A DNA stretch of 64,000 nucleotides, from assembly GCF_900182645.1 (NCBI RefSeq), contig NZ_FXTA01000001.1:1054001-1118000 (forward strand). The letters run 5' to 3'. This DNA is from Flavobacterium resistens. GTDB lineage: Bacteria; Bacteroidota; Bacteroidia; Flavobacteriales; Flavobacteriaceae. The notes beneath the pieces were generated by a model, which worked only from the letters and a program-made list of their open reading frames with translations, did not search any database and was not told the DNA's origin. How positions within the stretch are numbered: position 1 is the stretch's first letter; each line of letters starts with the position of its first letter. Of the stretch, positions 35,495 through 45,469 are shown piece by piece. The translations under genes and the position numbers were made by a program.

Positions 35495-38491
35495 ATGAAA
35501 CTAAACCTAAACAAACAACTCATAAATAAAATATTGATTGCGTGCTTTTTCGTATTCAGTATTTCATTGACTGCACAAATAAAATATTCAGATGGAAATG
35601 ACAGCTGGAATCCGAATCAATTAGGAAATCACCGCGCTGTAGTTACCTTTTCTGGTTCAGGAAATGTTGCTAAAACAACAATCGAATGGCGAAGAAGAGA
35701 CACAAATCCGGAACTTAAAAAAATTATTGTTCAGGATGCATCTGGAAAGGAAATTCAGAATATAAAAACAGAAAACATCAATAGAGAAAACGGAACTATT
35801 TTCTTTGAACCTATTTCAGGAAAAGGAACATATTACGTTTATTACATGCCTTATGTTGATGAAGGAACTGCTAATTATCCGAAAGGAATTTATCAAAAAC
35901 CTGAAAACAAAGCTGATGCACAATGGCTTTCTAATATAAAAGCAAACTTAAAAGACAATACATCAGTAACTGAAATTCAGAGTGTAAATGCTTTCAATAG
36001 TTTTTATCCTATGGAAGTGATTGCAACAGCATCTGAAACTTCAGCTCTTGTGGCAAAAAACAGTGGAAATTCATTTTTAGTTTTTCCAGAAGACAGAGAA
36101 CATTCTATCAAACTAAAATCGGATTTACCGCAAAGATGGATTCAGAAAGGTGTTCAAAATAGCTTTTCTGATACGGCAATGAAAGGTGAATATTTAGCTT
36201 TTCAATTAGGTGTTTATGCTCTTGAAGATATCAAAAATGTCAAGGTGACTTTTTCAAATTTAGTTAGCCCAACAGGAACAATTGATGCAAAAAATATTAG
36301 TTGTATCAACACTGACGGAACTAAATATGATGGTAATCCTTTTACCAACACTGTTTCAGTTTCAAAAGGAAAAATTCAGGCAATGTGGTGCGGAATTGAT
36401 GTTCCTCAAACTGCAACGGCTGGAACTTACAAAGGAAAAGCGACAGTTACTGCTGACGGAAAATCAAAAGAAATTGAACTTCAAATTACGGTTTCTAACG
36501 AAGTAACAAAAAACGGAGGAATAGACAGTCCAGAAAAAATGACGCGTTTAAAATGGTTAAACTCAACGTTAGCACAGGAAAATACAGTTATTGCTCCTTA
36601 TACTCCATTAACAATAAACAATTCTGAAATTTCATTATTAGGAAGAAAACTGATTTTGGCAGCGAATGGATTCCCTGCACAAATCCAGACTTTCTTTACT
36701 CCAGAAATGACTTCTGTAACAGCAAAAGCAAATGATGTTTTAAGCTCACCAATCGATTTTCATTTTGTTGATGCATCTGGAAAAGAAGCACAATGGAAAA
36801 ACAGCGGTATAAAATTCACTAAAAAAGAAGCTGGAACCGTTTCTTGGGAAAATACTTCGACTTCAAAATCGGTTCAAATGGATGTAAATGCTTCTGTTGA
36901 ATTTGATGGTTTCGTACATTATATTGTAAAAGTTACTGCTCTTGAAGATGTTTCTTTCAGTGACATTAATTTCCAAATGCCAATACAGCCAACTTCTGCA
37001 AAATACATGATGGGATTAGGCCAAAAAGGTGGAGATCGTCCTGCAACTTTTGACTGGAAATGGGATGTCGCTCATAAAAATCAAGATGGCGCTTGGATTG
37101 GCGCTGTAAATTCTGGATTGCAGTTTTCTTTGAGAGACGAAAAATACAGCCGTCCGTTAAACACAAATTTCTATTTGCAAAAACCTTTGTTATTGCCAAC
37201 TTCTTGGGGTAACGATAATAAAGGAGGAATTACGATTACGCCTAATCAAAAATCAGTTTTAGTAAATGCGTACAGCGGAGCTAGAACAATGAAAAAAGGT
37301 GAAGTTTTATATTATAACTTCAACTTGTTGATTACGCCTTTCCATACTATCAATACAGATTTTCAATGGGATACAAAGTTTTATCACAAATACAGCCCAA
37401 TCGATTCTATTGCTAAAACTGGTGCAACGGTAATCAATATTCACCACGCAAATGCAATTAATCCATATATCAATTATCCTTTTATCGAATTTAAAAAGAT
37501 GAAATCGTATATTGATGAAGCCCATGAAAAAGGATTAAAAGTGAAAATCTATAATACGGTTAGAGAAGTTTCAAACAAAGCTTATGAAACTTTCGCTTTA
37601 AGAAGTTTAGGTCACGAAATTTATTCTCCAGGAAAAGGAGGCGGTTTCTCTTGGTTGCAAGAACACGTTGGCGACGATTATATCGCAGCTTGGTTTGTGC
37701 CAGAAATTAAAGATGCTGCAATCGTAAACAGCGGCATGAACCGTTGGCATAATTATTATGTGGAAGGAATGAATTGGTTAACTCAAAATGTTGGTATTGA
37801 CGGAATTTATCTGGACGACGTTGCCTTCGACAGAATCACAATGAAACGTATCAAAAGAGTTTTAACTAAAGACGGTCATCCGGGAATTATCGATTTGCAC
37901 AGTGCGAATCAATACAACAAAAGCGACGGATTTAATAACAGTGCCAATTTATACATGGAGCACTTTCCGTACATCAACAAATTATGGTTTGGAGAATATT
38001 TCGATTACGAGAAAAATCAACCTGACTTTTTCTTGACCGAAGTAAGCGGAATTCCGTTTGGATTAATGGGAGAAATGCTTCAAGATGGTGGAAATCCATG
38101 GAGAGGAATGGTTTACGGAATGACAAACAGATTGCCGTGGAGCGACGGTGCTGACCCAAGAAATATCTGGAAAGTTTGGGATTCTTTCGGAATTAAAGGT
38201 TCTGAAATGATTGGATATTGGAGCGAAAACTGTCCTGTAAAAACAAACAACGATAAAGTATTGGCGACAGTTTACAAAAAGAATGGAACAGCCTTAATTT
38301 CAATTGCAAGCTGGGCAGATGCTGATGTAAATGTGAAATTAAATATCGATTGGAAAAAACTAGGAATCAATCCTGCAAAAGCAACAATTACAGCTCCGGA
38401 AGTTACCAATTTCCAATCCGCAAAAACGTTTACAGCTAAAGACGAAATACCAGTTTCTAAAGGAAAAGGCTGGTTGTTGATTATTAAATAA
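35495..38491 (+). CDS. Large secreted GH123-like (DUF6067) glycoside hydrolase candidate
   Basis: A 998-residue protein with a Sec signal (ends SLTAQ at about 28). The first 480 or so residues are beta-rich modules like those in front of GH123-type enzymes (DUF6067/GH123_N). Residues about 630-910 look like a TIM barrel, with INIHHANAINPY, GLKVKIYNTVREVSN, GIDGIYLDDVAFDR (a likely catalytic Asp pair), IIDLHSANQYN and GEYFDYEK. The last 90 residues form a beta-sandwich. Known GH123 enzymes are N-acetyl-beta-galactosaminidases. This fits with the GH109 and GH35 genes downstream. The exact specificity is unproven. Confidence 0.7.
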   Translation: MKLNLNKQLINKILIACFFVFSISLTAQIKYSDGNDSWNPNQLGNHRAVVTFSGSGNVAKTTIEWRRRDTNPELKKIIVQDASGKEIQNIKTENINRENGTIFFEPISGKGTYYVYYMPYVDEGTANYPKGIYQKPENKADAQWLSNIKANLKDNTSVTEIQSVNAFNSFYPMEVIATASETSALVAKNSGNSFLVFPEDREHSIKLKSDLPQRWIQKGVQNSFSDTAMKGEYLAFQLGVYALEDIKNVKVTFSNLVSPTGTIDAKNISCINTDGTKYDGNPFTNTVSVSKGKIQAMWCGIDVPQTATAGTYKGKATVTADGKSKEIELQITVSNEVTKNGGIDSPEKMTRLKWLNSTLAQENTVIAPYTPLTINNSEISLLGRKLILAANGFPAQIQTFFTPEMTSVTAKANDVLSSPIDFHFVDASGKEAQWKNSGIKFTKKEAGTVSWENTSTSKSVQMDVNASVEFDGFVHYIVKVTALEDVSFSDINFQMPIQPTSAKYMMGLGQKGGDRPATFDWKWDVAHKNQDGAWIGAVNSGLQFSLRDEKYSRPLNTNFYLQKPLLLPTSWGNDNKGGITITPNQKSVLVNAYSGARTMKKGEVLYYNFNLLITPFHTINTDFQWDTKFYHKYSPIDSIAKTGATVINIHHANAINPYINYPFIEFKKMKSYIDEAHEKGLKVKIYNTVREVSNKAYETFALRSLGHEIYSPGKGGGFSWLQEHVGDDYIAAWFVPEIKDAAIVNSGMNRWHNYYVEGMNWLTQNVGIDGIYLDDVAFDRITMKRIKRVLTKDGHPGIIDLHSANQYNKSDGFNNSANLYMEHFPYINKLWFGEYFDYEKNQPDFFLTEVSGIPFGLMGEMLQDGGNPWRGMVYGMTNRLPWSDGADPRNIWKVWDSFGIKGSEMIGYWSENCPVKTNNDKVLATVYKKNGTALISIASWADADVNVKLNIDWKKLGINPAKATITAPEVTNFQSAKTFTAKDEIPVSKGKGWLLIIK

Positions 38492-38513
38492 TCAACAATT
38501 ACCTCGTACTGTT

Positions 38514-38613
38514 TGTCATTTCGACAAAGGAGAAATCACACAAGAAATTCCATACAGAAAATCGCCAATCTTTATCGATTTACGAGTGTGATTTCTCCTT
38601 CGTCGAAATGACA
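38514..38613. repeat. Dispersed long inverted repeat (GTCATTTCGAC type, family C)
   Basis: A 28-base arm at 38514-38541 (TGTCATTTCGACAAAGGAGA then AATCACAC) pairs with 38586-38613 with one mismatch, across a 44-base spacer. The sequence resembles a repeat that I recall as frequent in Flavobacterium genomes. Here it separates the GH123-like and DUF5107 genes. Confidence 0.7.
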
Positions 38614-38632
38614 AAAATGCAAAAAATTTAAT

Positions 38633-38668
38633 GCCACTCCTGATAGCTATCGGGAGTGGCAAAAAAAA
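38633..38668 (+). terminator. Hairpin terminator with family D palindrome in its loop
   Basis: GCCACTCC (38633-38640) pairs with GGAGTGGC (38653-38660), enclosing TGATAGCTATC, followed by eight A residues. TCCTGATAGCTATCGGGA (38638-38655) is the third copy of the family D palindrome in the window. Confidence 0.6.
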
Positions 38669-38690
38669 CCACAAAAACTAGCTCTCCACC

Positions 38691-41600
38691 ATGAAATTTA
38701 GACCACTATTATCAATTCTACTTTTTGGAAGCCTCTTTGTCACAGCACAAAACAAACCCACTGTAAAAGAATACAAAAAAGTATTTACCACATATCCATT
38801 CTCAGATCCTGACCCGATTCCGAAACCAGATACTAAGTTTTATCCTTATTTCCGTTTTGACGGTTTTACAGACAAACCCGTTCAAAAAGAATGGAAAGTA
38901 ATCGAAATTGAAAACGATTATATCAAACTAATGATTCTGCCAGAAATTGGTGGAAAAGTATGGTCGGCTATAGAAAAATCAACTGGAAAAGACATTGTTT
39001 ACAATAATCATGTTGTAAAATTCAGAGATATTGCGATGCGCGGCCCTTGGACAAGCGGCGGTGTTGAAGGCAATTATGGAATTATTGGCCACACGCCAAA
39101 TTGCGCAACTCCTGTCGATTATAAAATCATAAACAGAGAAGACGGAAGCATCAGTTGTGTGATCGGAGTTTTGGATTTATTAACGAGAACTTCTTGGAAA
39201 TTAGACATCAATCTGCCAAAAGACAAAGCTTATTTTACTACAAATTCGTTTTGGTCGAACACAACCGAATTCGAACAGCCATATTATACTTGGATGAATA
39301 CAGGAATTAAAGCTGCCGAAAATCTACAGTTTATTTATCCGGGACAAACTTATATTGGTCATAACGGAGAATACAATTCGTGGCCAATTGACAAAGAAAA
39401 CGGCAAAGATTTGTCATTCTACAAAAACAACAATTTTGGTGGTTATAAATCATATCACGTATTCGGGAAATACGATGATTTTTTTGGAGGATATTATCAT
39501 GACGAAGATTTCGGAATGGGAAGATATGGCAATCACGACGATAAACCAGGTAAAAAAATCTGGATTTGGGGATTGTCACAGCAAGGAATGATTTGGAAAA
39601 AATTATTAACCGATACTGACGGACAATATGTAGAAGTACAAAGCGGAAGATTGTTTAATCAAGCAAGCGAAGGCAGTAATCTCACACCTTTCAAACAGCG
39701 TTCATTTGCACCTTATCAAACTGATACTTGGACCGAATATTGGTTTCCTGTAAAACAGACAAAAGGTTTTGTAAAAGCCAATAATTATGGTTCTGTCAAT
39801 ATTAAAAACGAAAACGGCTGGCTGAAAATCTATTTTTCTCCGCTTCAAAAGCTAAATGAAAAAATTGAAGTTTTTGACAACGATAAAAAAGTGTATTCTA
39901 AAGATATTGCTTTGAATACGATGCAAACTTTTAAAGATTCTATTCAGATAAAAGTCGATTCTAATAAATTGAAATTTGTTTTAGGAGACAATAAACTCGT
40001 TTGGAATTCAGCTCCAGAAGATGGAAATATCAATCGCCCTGTCGAAATTCCAAAAGATTTTGATCATAATTCGGTTTACGGATTGTATCAGCAAGGTAAA
40101 AACTATATAAGCTTTAAAGATTATGTAAAAGCAGAAGAAAACCTTACAGCTTGTTTACAGAAAGATCCAAACTTCGCTCCTGCCCTTTCTGCATTGGCTT
40201 CTTTACAAATTAGAAAATTGGAATACAAAGCAGCTATAAATTCGGCAAGCAAAGCCCTATCAATAGACACTTACGATCCTGCTGCAAATTATTTTTATGC
40301 TTTGGCAAATTTCCATTTAGGAAATAATACCGATGCAAAAGATGGTTTTGATATTGCGGCTGCAAGTGTTGAATTTAGAAGCCCAGCTTACACTGCTTTA
40401 AGCAAAATTTATTTGGCCGAAAACGATCTGTCTAAAGCAGTTGAATATGCCGAGAAAAGCTTAATCTATAATCAATACAATGTAGAAGGTTTACAAGTTT
40501 TAGCCGTTTTATATCGTCTTCAAAATAATTCAGATAAAGCAACTTCTGTTTTAAAAACAATTACAGCACTTGATCCTCTGAATCATTTTGCCGATTTTGA
40601 AAAATACCTTTGGAACAATTCAAACGATTCAAAAAACACTTTTACTGCTGCCATTCAAAACGAAATGCCAGAACAGACTTTTCTTGAACTCGGAATCTGG
40701 TATAATAATCTTAGCCGAAAAGAAGAAGCTTTAAAAGTATTTTCTATTGCAGAACCAACTGCTGAAATCATTTATTGGAAAGCTTTCTTAGAAAACAAAC
40801 CAGTTGATGTAAGCAAAATCAAACCTGGAATAAGTTTCCCTTTCAGAAATGAAACGGCTGAAATCCTGAAATCATTAATAAAAACAAACGATCAGTATCA
40901 ATTAAAATATCATTTAGGTTTAATTGAATGGAATCGCAACAATATTTCAGAAGCTAAAGAATTGTTTTCGCAATGCGGTACAAAACTAAATGATCCTGCT
41001 TTTTACGGCGCAAAAGCTTCTTTATTTAAAAACGATGCTTCAATAGTATTGGCAAGTCTTCAACAAGCAATAAAATTGGATCCGCAAGGCTGGAGATATC
41101 ATAAAATGCTGGCAGAACATTATATCGCTCAAAAACAATTTGACAAAGCGCTTACAACCGCTGAATCTTTTTATAAAAAACATCAAGACAATTATTTGAT
41201 TGGAATGCTTTACGCTAAAACTTTATTACTGAACAAAAAATATCGTGAAGCTGATGCGTTTTTAACCAAATTGCAAATCCTTCCTTTCGAAGGTGCAACG
41301 GCGGGCAGACAATTGTATCACGAAGCCAAATTAATGCAGGCTTTAGCTGAAATGAAAAATAAACAGTACAAAAAAGCATTACAATTTATTGCCGATGCCA
41401 AACTGTTCCCAGAAAATTTAGGCGTAGGAAAACCTTATGACGAAAATATCGATGAAAGATTAGAAAATTGGCTGGATTATCAATGTTATACCAATCTTGG
41501 AAACAAAGAAATGGCTTCAAAATCTTTAGAGAAAATCGTGGCTTTTCATCCAAAAGTAGATAATACGGTTATGAACTTTCTTCCTGCAAATCAATTGGTT

Positions 41601-41786
41601 TCGGCTTGGGCTATCGAAAAAACTTCTTCTGCTCAGGAAGCTGAAAAATGGATTAAAACTCAGGCAGATTTGTATCCGACAAATAAAATAATTCAGTGGA
41701 GTTTATTGGCTTACACCAAAAAACAATCGAATATTTTAAGCGAAGATGAAAAAGACGGTGAAGTCAGAATTATCGAAAAACTTTAA
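38691..41786 (+). CDS. Secreted DUF5107 protein with C-terminal TPR repeats
   Basis: A 1031-residue protein with a Sec signal (ends FVTAQ at about 20). Residues about 60-400 form a DUF5107 domain, a galactose-mutarotase-like beta-sandwich with LMILPEIGGKVWSAIEK, SGGVEGNYGIIGHTPNC and WTEYWFPVKQTKGF. From about 455 to the end there are roughly ten TPR-like helical pairs (for example NYISFKDYVKAEENLTACLQ and YHKMLAEHYIAQKQFDKAL). DUF5107 proteins are common in glycan loci of Bacteroidota and Actinobacteria and are suspected to act on carbohydrates. No enzymatic residue can be named with confidence. Confidence 0.75.
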   Translation: MKFRPLLSILLFGSLFVTAQNKPTVKEYKKVFTTYPFSDPDPIPKPDTKFYPYFRFDGFTDKPVQKEWKVIEIENDYIKLMILPEIGGKVWSAIEKSTGKDIVYNNHVVKFRDIAMRGPWTSGGVEGNYGIIGHTPNCATPVDYKIINREDGSISCVIGVLDLLTRTSWKLDINLPKDKAYFTTNSFWSNTTEFEQPYYTWMNTGIKAAENLQFIYPGQTYIGHNGEYNSWPIDKENGKDLSFYKNNNFGGYKSYHVFGKYDDFFGGYYHDEDFGMGRYGNHDDKPGKKIWIWGLSQQGMIWKKLLTDTDGQYVEVQSGRLFNQASEGSNLTPFKQRSFAPYQTDTWTEYWFPVKQTKGFVKANNYGSVNIKNENGWLKIYFSPLQKLNEKIEVFDNDKKVYSKDIALNTMQTFKDSIQIKVDSNKLKFVLGDNKLVWNSAPEDGNINRPVEIPKDFDHNSVYGLYQQGKNYISFKDYVKAEENLTACLQKDPNFAPALSALASLQIRKLEYKAAINSASKALSIDTYDPAANYFYALANFHLGNNTDAKDGFDIAAASVEFRSPAYTALSKIYLAENDLSKAVEYAEKSLIYNQYNVEGLQVLAVLYRLQNNSDKATSVLKTITALDPLNHFADFEKYLWNNSNDSKNTFTAAIQNEMPEQTFLELGIWYNNLSRKEEALKVFSIAEPTAEIIYWKAFLENKPVDVSKIKPGISFPFRNETAEILKSLIKTNDQYQLKYHLGLIEWNRNNISEAKELFSQCGTKLNDPAFYGAKASLFKNDASIVLASLQQAIKLDPQGWRYHKMLAEHYIAQKQFDKALTTAESFYKKHQDNYLIGMLYAKTLLLNKKYREADAFLTKLQILPFEGATAGRQLYHEAKLMQALAEMKNKQYKKALQFIADAKLFPENLGVGKPYDENIDERLENWLDYQCYTNLGNKEMASKSLEKIVAFHPKVDNTVMNFLPANQLVSAWAIEKTSSAQEAEKWIKTQADLYPTNKIIQWSLLAYTKKQSNILSEDEKDGEVRIIEKL

Positions 41787-41794
41787 AAAATGTA

Positions 41795-41827
41795 TTAAAA
41801 GTACAATACAATTAGCTGTACTTTTAA
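41795..41827 (+). terminator. Hairpin between the DUF5107 and M1 peptidase genes
   Basis: TTAAAAGTACA (41795-41805) pairs with TGTACTTTTAA (41817-41827) with an 11-base loop. The T-run is short and inside the stem, so partial termination is more likely than full. Confidence 0.5.
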
Positions 41828-41857
41828 ATCATAAAACAATCATTTAAAATCAAAAAA

Positions 41858-44041
41858 ATGAATAACCTTTTCTTAAAATGTACTCTTTTTGGTCTTGCTT
41901 TATTGGCAGGTCAAAATACAGAAGCACAAAACGCAGATAAGAACAAAGATGAATTGTCTGTTTACCGAGTTACCGCTCAGAAAGTTCACGATTTAGTTCA
42001 CACTAAACTTGACGTATCCTTTGATTATGGCAAAAGATACCTTTATGGGAAAGAGTGGCTTACTTTAAAACCACATTTCTATGAAACCGATTCACTTACA
42101 CTTGACGCAAAAGGAATGGATTTTAAAGAAATTGCAATTACTGAAGGAAACAAAAAAACACCTTTAAAATATACGTATGACAATGAGCAGCTTTTTATCG
42201 CTTTAAACAGAAAATACAAAAGCACTGAAAAGTTCACTATTTACATTAGTTACACCGCAAAACCAGATGAATTAAAAGCAAAAGGAGGTACCGCAATTAC
42301 AGATGCAAAAGGATTATATTTTATAAATCCTGATGGAAAAGATGATAAACCAATCCAGATCTGGACACAAGGAGAAACAGAATCTTCATCGGCCTGGTTT
42401 CCTACAATCGACAAACCAAATCAGAAAACAACTTCTGAAATTGCGATGACGGTTGACGCAAAATATGTAACCTTATCTAACGGTAAACTGGCGTCACAAA
42501 AAGTCAATTCAAACGGAACCCGCACGGATACCTGGAAAATGGAATTACCACATTCTCCTTATTTGTTTATGATGGCTGTTGGTGATTTTAAAATATCCAA
42601 AGACAATTATAATGGCAAAGAAGTAAGCTATTATCTGGAACCAAAATATGCCCCATACGCAAAACAAATATTTGGAAAAACTCCGGATATGATGAACTTT
42701 TACAGCAAAATGCTAGGTGTTGAATATCCATGGACAAAATATGCGCAAATCGTTGCCAGAGATTATGTTTCTGGTGCAATGGAAAATACATCTGCAACTT
42801 TGCATGGCGAGTATGTACAGAAAACAGCCAGAGAATTATTGGATGACAATCAGGAAAGTACGATAGCTCATGAGCTTTTTCATCAATGGTTTGGCGATTA
42901 TGTAACGGCTGAATCTTGGTCAAATTTAACAATGAATGAATCGTTTGCCACTTTTGGAGAAGTACTTTGGCACGGTCACGATGCTGGACAAGATGCAGAA
43001 GACAGATCGCGTTATGAAAAATTGCAGAATTATTTGCGTTCTCAAAAAAATGGTGACAGTCCTATTCTAGCACGTTTTCATTACAAAAACGCAGACGATA
43101 TGTTTGATAATATCAGCTATTCTAAAGGCTCTATTATTTTATATGCTATGAAAAACCAAATGGGTGATGAAGCATTTTTTAAAGGACTAAATCATTATTT
43201 GACAACAAATGCTTATAAATCTGGTGAACCGCATCAATTGCGTTTATCAATGGAAGAAGTGACTGGAAAAGATTGGCTACCTTATTTTGATCAATGGTAT
43301 TATAATGCTGGAAGTCCGATTCTCGATGTGACTTACAAATATGCTAATGGAAAAATCATCATTACGATAAGTCAATCTCAGGATAGTTCGGTGCAAACCT
43401 TTACATTGCCTCTGAAAGTTGATTTTTATGTAAACGGAACTAAAATAAGAAAGGATCTTTTAATTAATAAAAGACAACAAAGTTTCAGTTTTGACCTTCC
43501 TTCAAAACCAGAGTTTATAGATTTGGATCCAGATAAAATCTTAGTTGGCGAAGTTAAAGTAGATAAAAAAACGGTTGCTGATTATCTATTCCAATATAAA
43601 AATGCGCCATCGTATTACAACCGAATCGAAGCCATAAAATTTGCTTCAAAAGACAGAAGTCAGGAATCACAACTTATTTTACTGGAAGGTTTAAAAGATC
43701 AACAAGAAGATTTAAGAGTATTGAGCATCAAAGCAATTGATTTAAATGAAAAACAAACCAAAGATCAGGTTTTAAAAACGCTTCTTGATATTGCTAAAAA
43801 TGACAAAAAGACAATTGCCAGAGCAAATGCTATTGTAAAATTAGCTTCTACAGAAGATGCTTCTTATAAAAGTTTGATGGAAGAAAGCATTAAAGAACAA
43901 TCATACAACGTAATTGCAGCTGGATTAGCAGGATTAACAAAATATGCACCAGCCGAAGCAGATAAAGCATTGGCTTCATTAGATGACGATACAAAAAAAC
44001 ATGTAACGCCATTAATGAAAAGATTTAATAGTCAAAAATAA
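41858..44041 (+). CDS. Secreted M1-family metallo-aminopeptidase
   Basis: A 727-residue exported zinc peptidase (signal ends TEAQ at about 24). The exopeptidase motif is GAMENTSAT, and zinc is bound by HELFHQWFGDY with the distal Glu in NESFATFGE. An N-terminal beta-saddle (about 30-215) precedes the catalytic domain, and HEAT-like helices (about 585-727) follow. It would trim N-terminal residues from peptides. Within this locus it may attack the protein backbone of a glycoprotein after the glycans have been stripped. Confidence 0.88.
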   Translation: MNNLFLKCTLFGLALLAGQNTEAQNADKNKDELSVYRVTAQKVHDLVHTKLDVSFDYGKRYLYGKEWLTLKPHFYETDSLTLDAKGMDFKEIAITEGNKKTPLKYTYDNEQLFIALNRKYKSTEKFTIYISYTAKPDELKAKGGTAITDAKGLYFINPDGKDDKPIQIWTQGETESSSAWFPTIDKPNQKTTSEIAMTVDAKYVTLSNGKLASQKVNSNGTRTDTWKMELPHSPYLFMMAVGDFKISKDNYNGKEVSYYLEPKYAPYAKQIFGKTPDMMNFYSKMLGVEYPWTKYAQIVARDYVSGAMENTSATLHGEYVQKTARELLDDNQESTIAHELFHQWFGDYVTAESWSNLTMNESFATFGEVLWHGHDAGQDAEDRSRYEKLQNYLRSQKNGDSPILARFHYKNADDMFDNISYSKGSIILYAMKNQMGDEAFFKGLNHYLTTNAYKSGEPHQLRLSMEEVTGKDWLPYFDQWYYNAGSPILDVTYKYANGKIIITISQSQDSSVQTFTLPLKVDFYVNGTKIRKDLLINKRQQSFSFDLPSKPEFIDLDPDKILVGEVKVDKKTVADYLFQYKNAPSYYNRIEAIKFASKDRSQESQLILLEGLKDQQEDLRVLSIKAIDLNEKQTKDQVLKTLLDIAKNDKKTIARANAIVKLASTEDASYKSLMEESIKEQSYNVIAAGLAGLTKYAPAEADKALASLDDDTKKHVTPLMKRFNSQK

Positions 44042-44076
44042 TTAGCAAGGTCCATTTGAATTGTTTTGTTTTTGAA

Positions 44077-44107
44077 AACCTCTCTAATCTGGTTCATTAG
44101 AGAGGTT
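44077..44107 (+). terminator. Hairpin terminator after the M1 peptidase gene
   Basis: AACCTCTCTAAT (44077-44088) pairs perfectly with ATTAGAGAGGTT (44096-44107) with a 7-base loop, followed by ACTTTTAAAT. Confidence 0.65.
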
Positions 44108-44138
44108 ACTTTTAAATAAAAAACCAAAATCACAGCAA

Positions 44139-45428
44139 ATGAAAAATTTATTTTACCTGTTTTTTGCTTTTCTTTTAGTCTCTTTTTCGAATGAAAAAAA
44201 AGAGTCCGAAACAACTGTTTCTATTCCGCTTGCGGGAAATGCATTCAGTTCTGAGCATATTGACGGAAGCAATACAATTACTGAAAATGGTATCGAAAAC
44301 TGGACAAATGCAAAGGAATTTTTTACTGTTTATTTTAAAATTTCAAAACCAGGAACTTTTCAGATTTCTGTTGAAGAATCAGTAGAAGTTTTTGGAAAAT
44401 CGGAAGTTGAATTTTCAATAAATAATGAAGTAAAAAAAGCAACTTTCAATACTTCAAAAAAAGCGGTTTCCATTGGAACCTGGACAATAAAAAAAGAAGG
44501 TTATGTTGCCCTAAAAATAAAAGGAGTCAGTAAAAGCGGTACTCAATTTCCTTCCATCAACCGTTTAACAATTTCAAGCAAAGATTTTGATGGCAAAATT
44601 TCTTATGTGCCAAATAATGAAGGAAACTTTTATCATTGGGGACGTCGTGGGCCTTCGGTTCATTTAAATTATCAAGTTCCTGAAAATGTAAATGCAGAAT
44701 GGTATTACAACGAAATTACAATTCCTAAAAATGAAGATAAAATTGGCTCTTATTTTATGGCAAATGGTTTTGGCGAAGGTTATTTCGGAATTCAAGTAAA
44801 CTCGGCAACAGAAAGACGAATCCTGTTTTCAGTTTGGAGTCCGTTTACGACAGATGATCCAAAAAGTATTCCTGAAAATCAGAAAATAAAAATGCTGAAG
44901 AAAGGTGAAAATGTTCACACAGGAGAATTTGGAAATGAGGGTTCAGGAGGTCAAAGCTATCTGAAATACATGTGGAAAGCTGGAACAACATATAAATTCT
45001 TATTGCACGGAAATCCTCAAAACGATAATTCTACAAATTATACCGCTTATTTCTATGCACCAGAATTAAAAAAATGGTTGTTGATTGCAAGTTTCAATCG
45101 GCCTCAAACGCATACTTATTTAAAAAGATTTCATTCCTTTTTAGAAAATTTCGTTCCCGAACAAGGTGATTTATCTAGAAGAGTTCTATTCAATAATCAA
45201 TGGGTTTGTGATGAAAAAGGAAATTGGATTGAAATTAATTCGGCTCGTTTTACCACAGACAATACTGGCGCAAAAGGGTATCGAATGGATTTTGCAGGTG
45301 GACTCGAAAATGATTCTTTTTATTTAAAAGATGGTGGATTTTTCAACAATTTCACAACGCCAAAAACAATATTTACAAGACCTTTAAACAACAAAAAACC
45401 AGAAATAAATTTCAATACTTTGCCATAA
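44139..45428 (+). CDS. DUF5077-DUF3472 protein of the glycan locus
   Basis: A 429-residue exported protein (signal about 1-19). Residues about 22-140 form a DUF5077-like beta-sandwich (IPLAGNAFSSEH, GTWTIKKEGYVALKIKG). Residues about 150-415 form DUF3472 with HWGRRGPSVHLNY, YFMANGFGEGYFGIQVNS, FSVWSPFTTDDP and GGQSYLKYMWKAGTTYKFL. This pair of domains is frequent beside SusCD and glycoside hydrolases and may bind glycan or act on it. No catalytic assignment is made. The GH109 gene starts 41 bases later. Confidence 0.78.
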   Translation: MKNLFYLFFAFLLVSFSNEKKESETTVSIPLAGNAFSSEHIDGSNTITENGIENWTNAKEFFTVYFKISKPGTFQISVEESVEVFGKSEVEFSINNEVKKATFNTSKKAVSIGTWTIKKEGYVALKIKGVSKSGTQFPSINRLTISSKDFDGKISYVPNNEGNFYHWGRRGPSVHLNYQVPENVNAEWYYNEITIPKNEDKIGSYFMANGFGEGYFGIQVNSATERRILFSVWSPFTTDDPKSIPENQKIKMLKKGENVHTGEFGNEGSGGQSYLKYMWKAGTTYKFLLHGNPQNDNSTNYTAYFYAPELKKWLLIASFNRPQTHTYLKRFHSFLENFVPEQGDLSRRVLFNNQWVCDEKGNWIEINSARFTTDNTGAKGYRMDFAGGLENDSFYLKDGGFFNNFTTPKTIFTRPLNNKKPEINFNTLP

Positions 45429-45469
45429 ATGATGAAGTATTAAGCAACAAAAAACAAATTAATTTACTC

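Noticed and set aside
42588..42932. Minus-strand open frame of 114 codons inside the M1 peptidase gene
   Set aside because: Antisense shadow across the zinc-site region of a clear gene. Nothing supports its expression.
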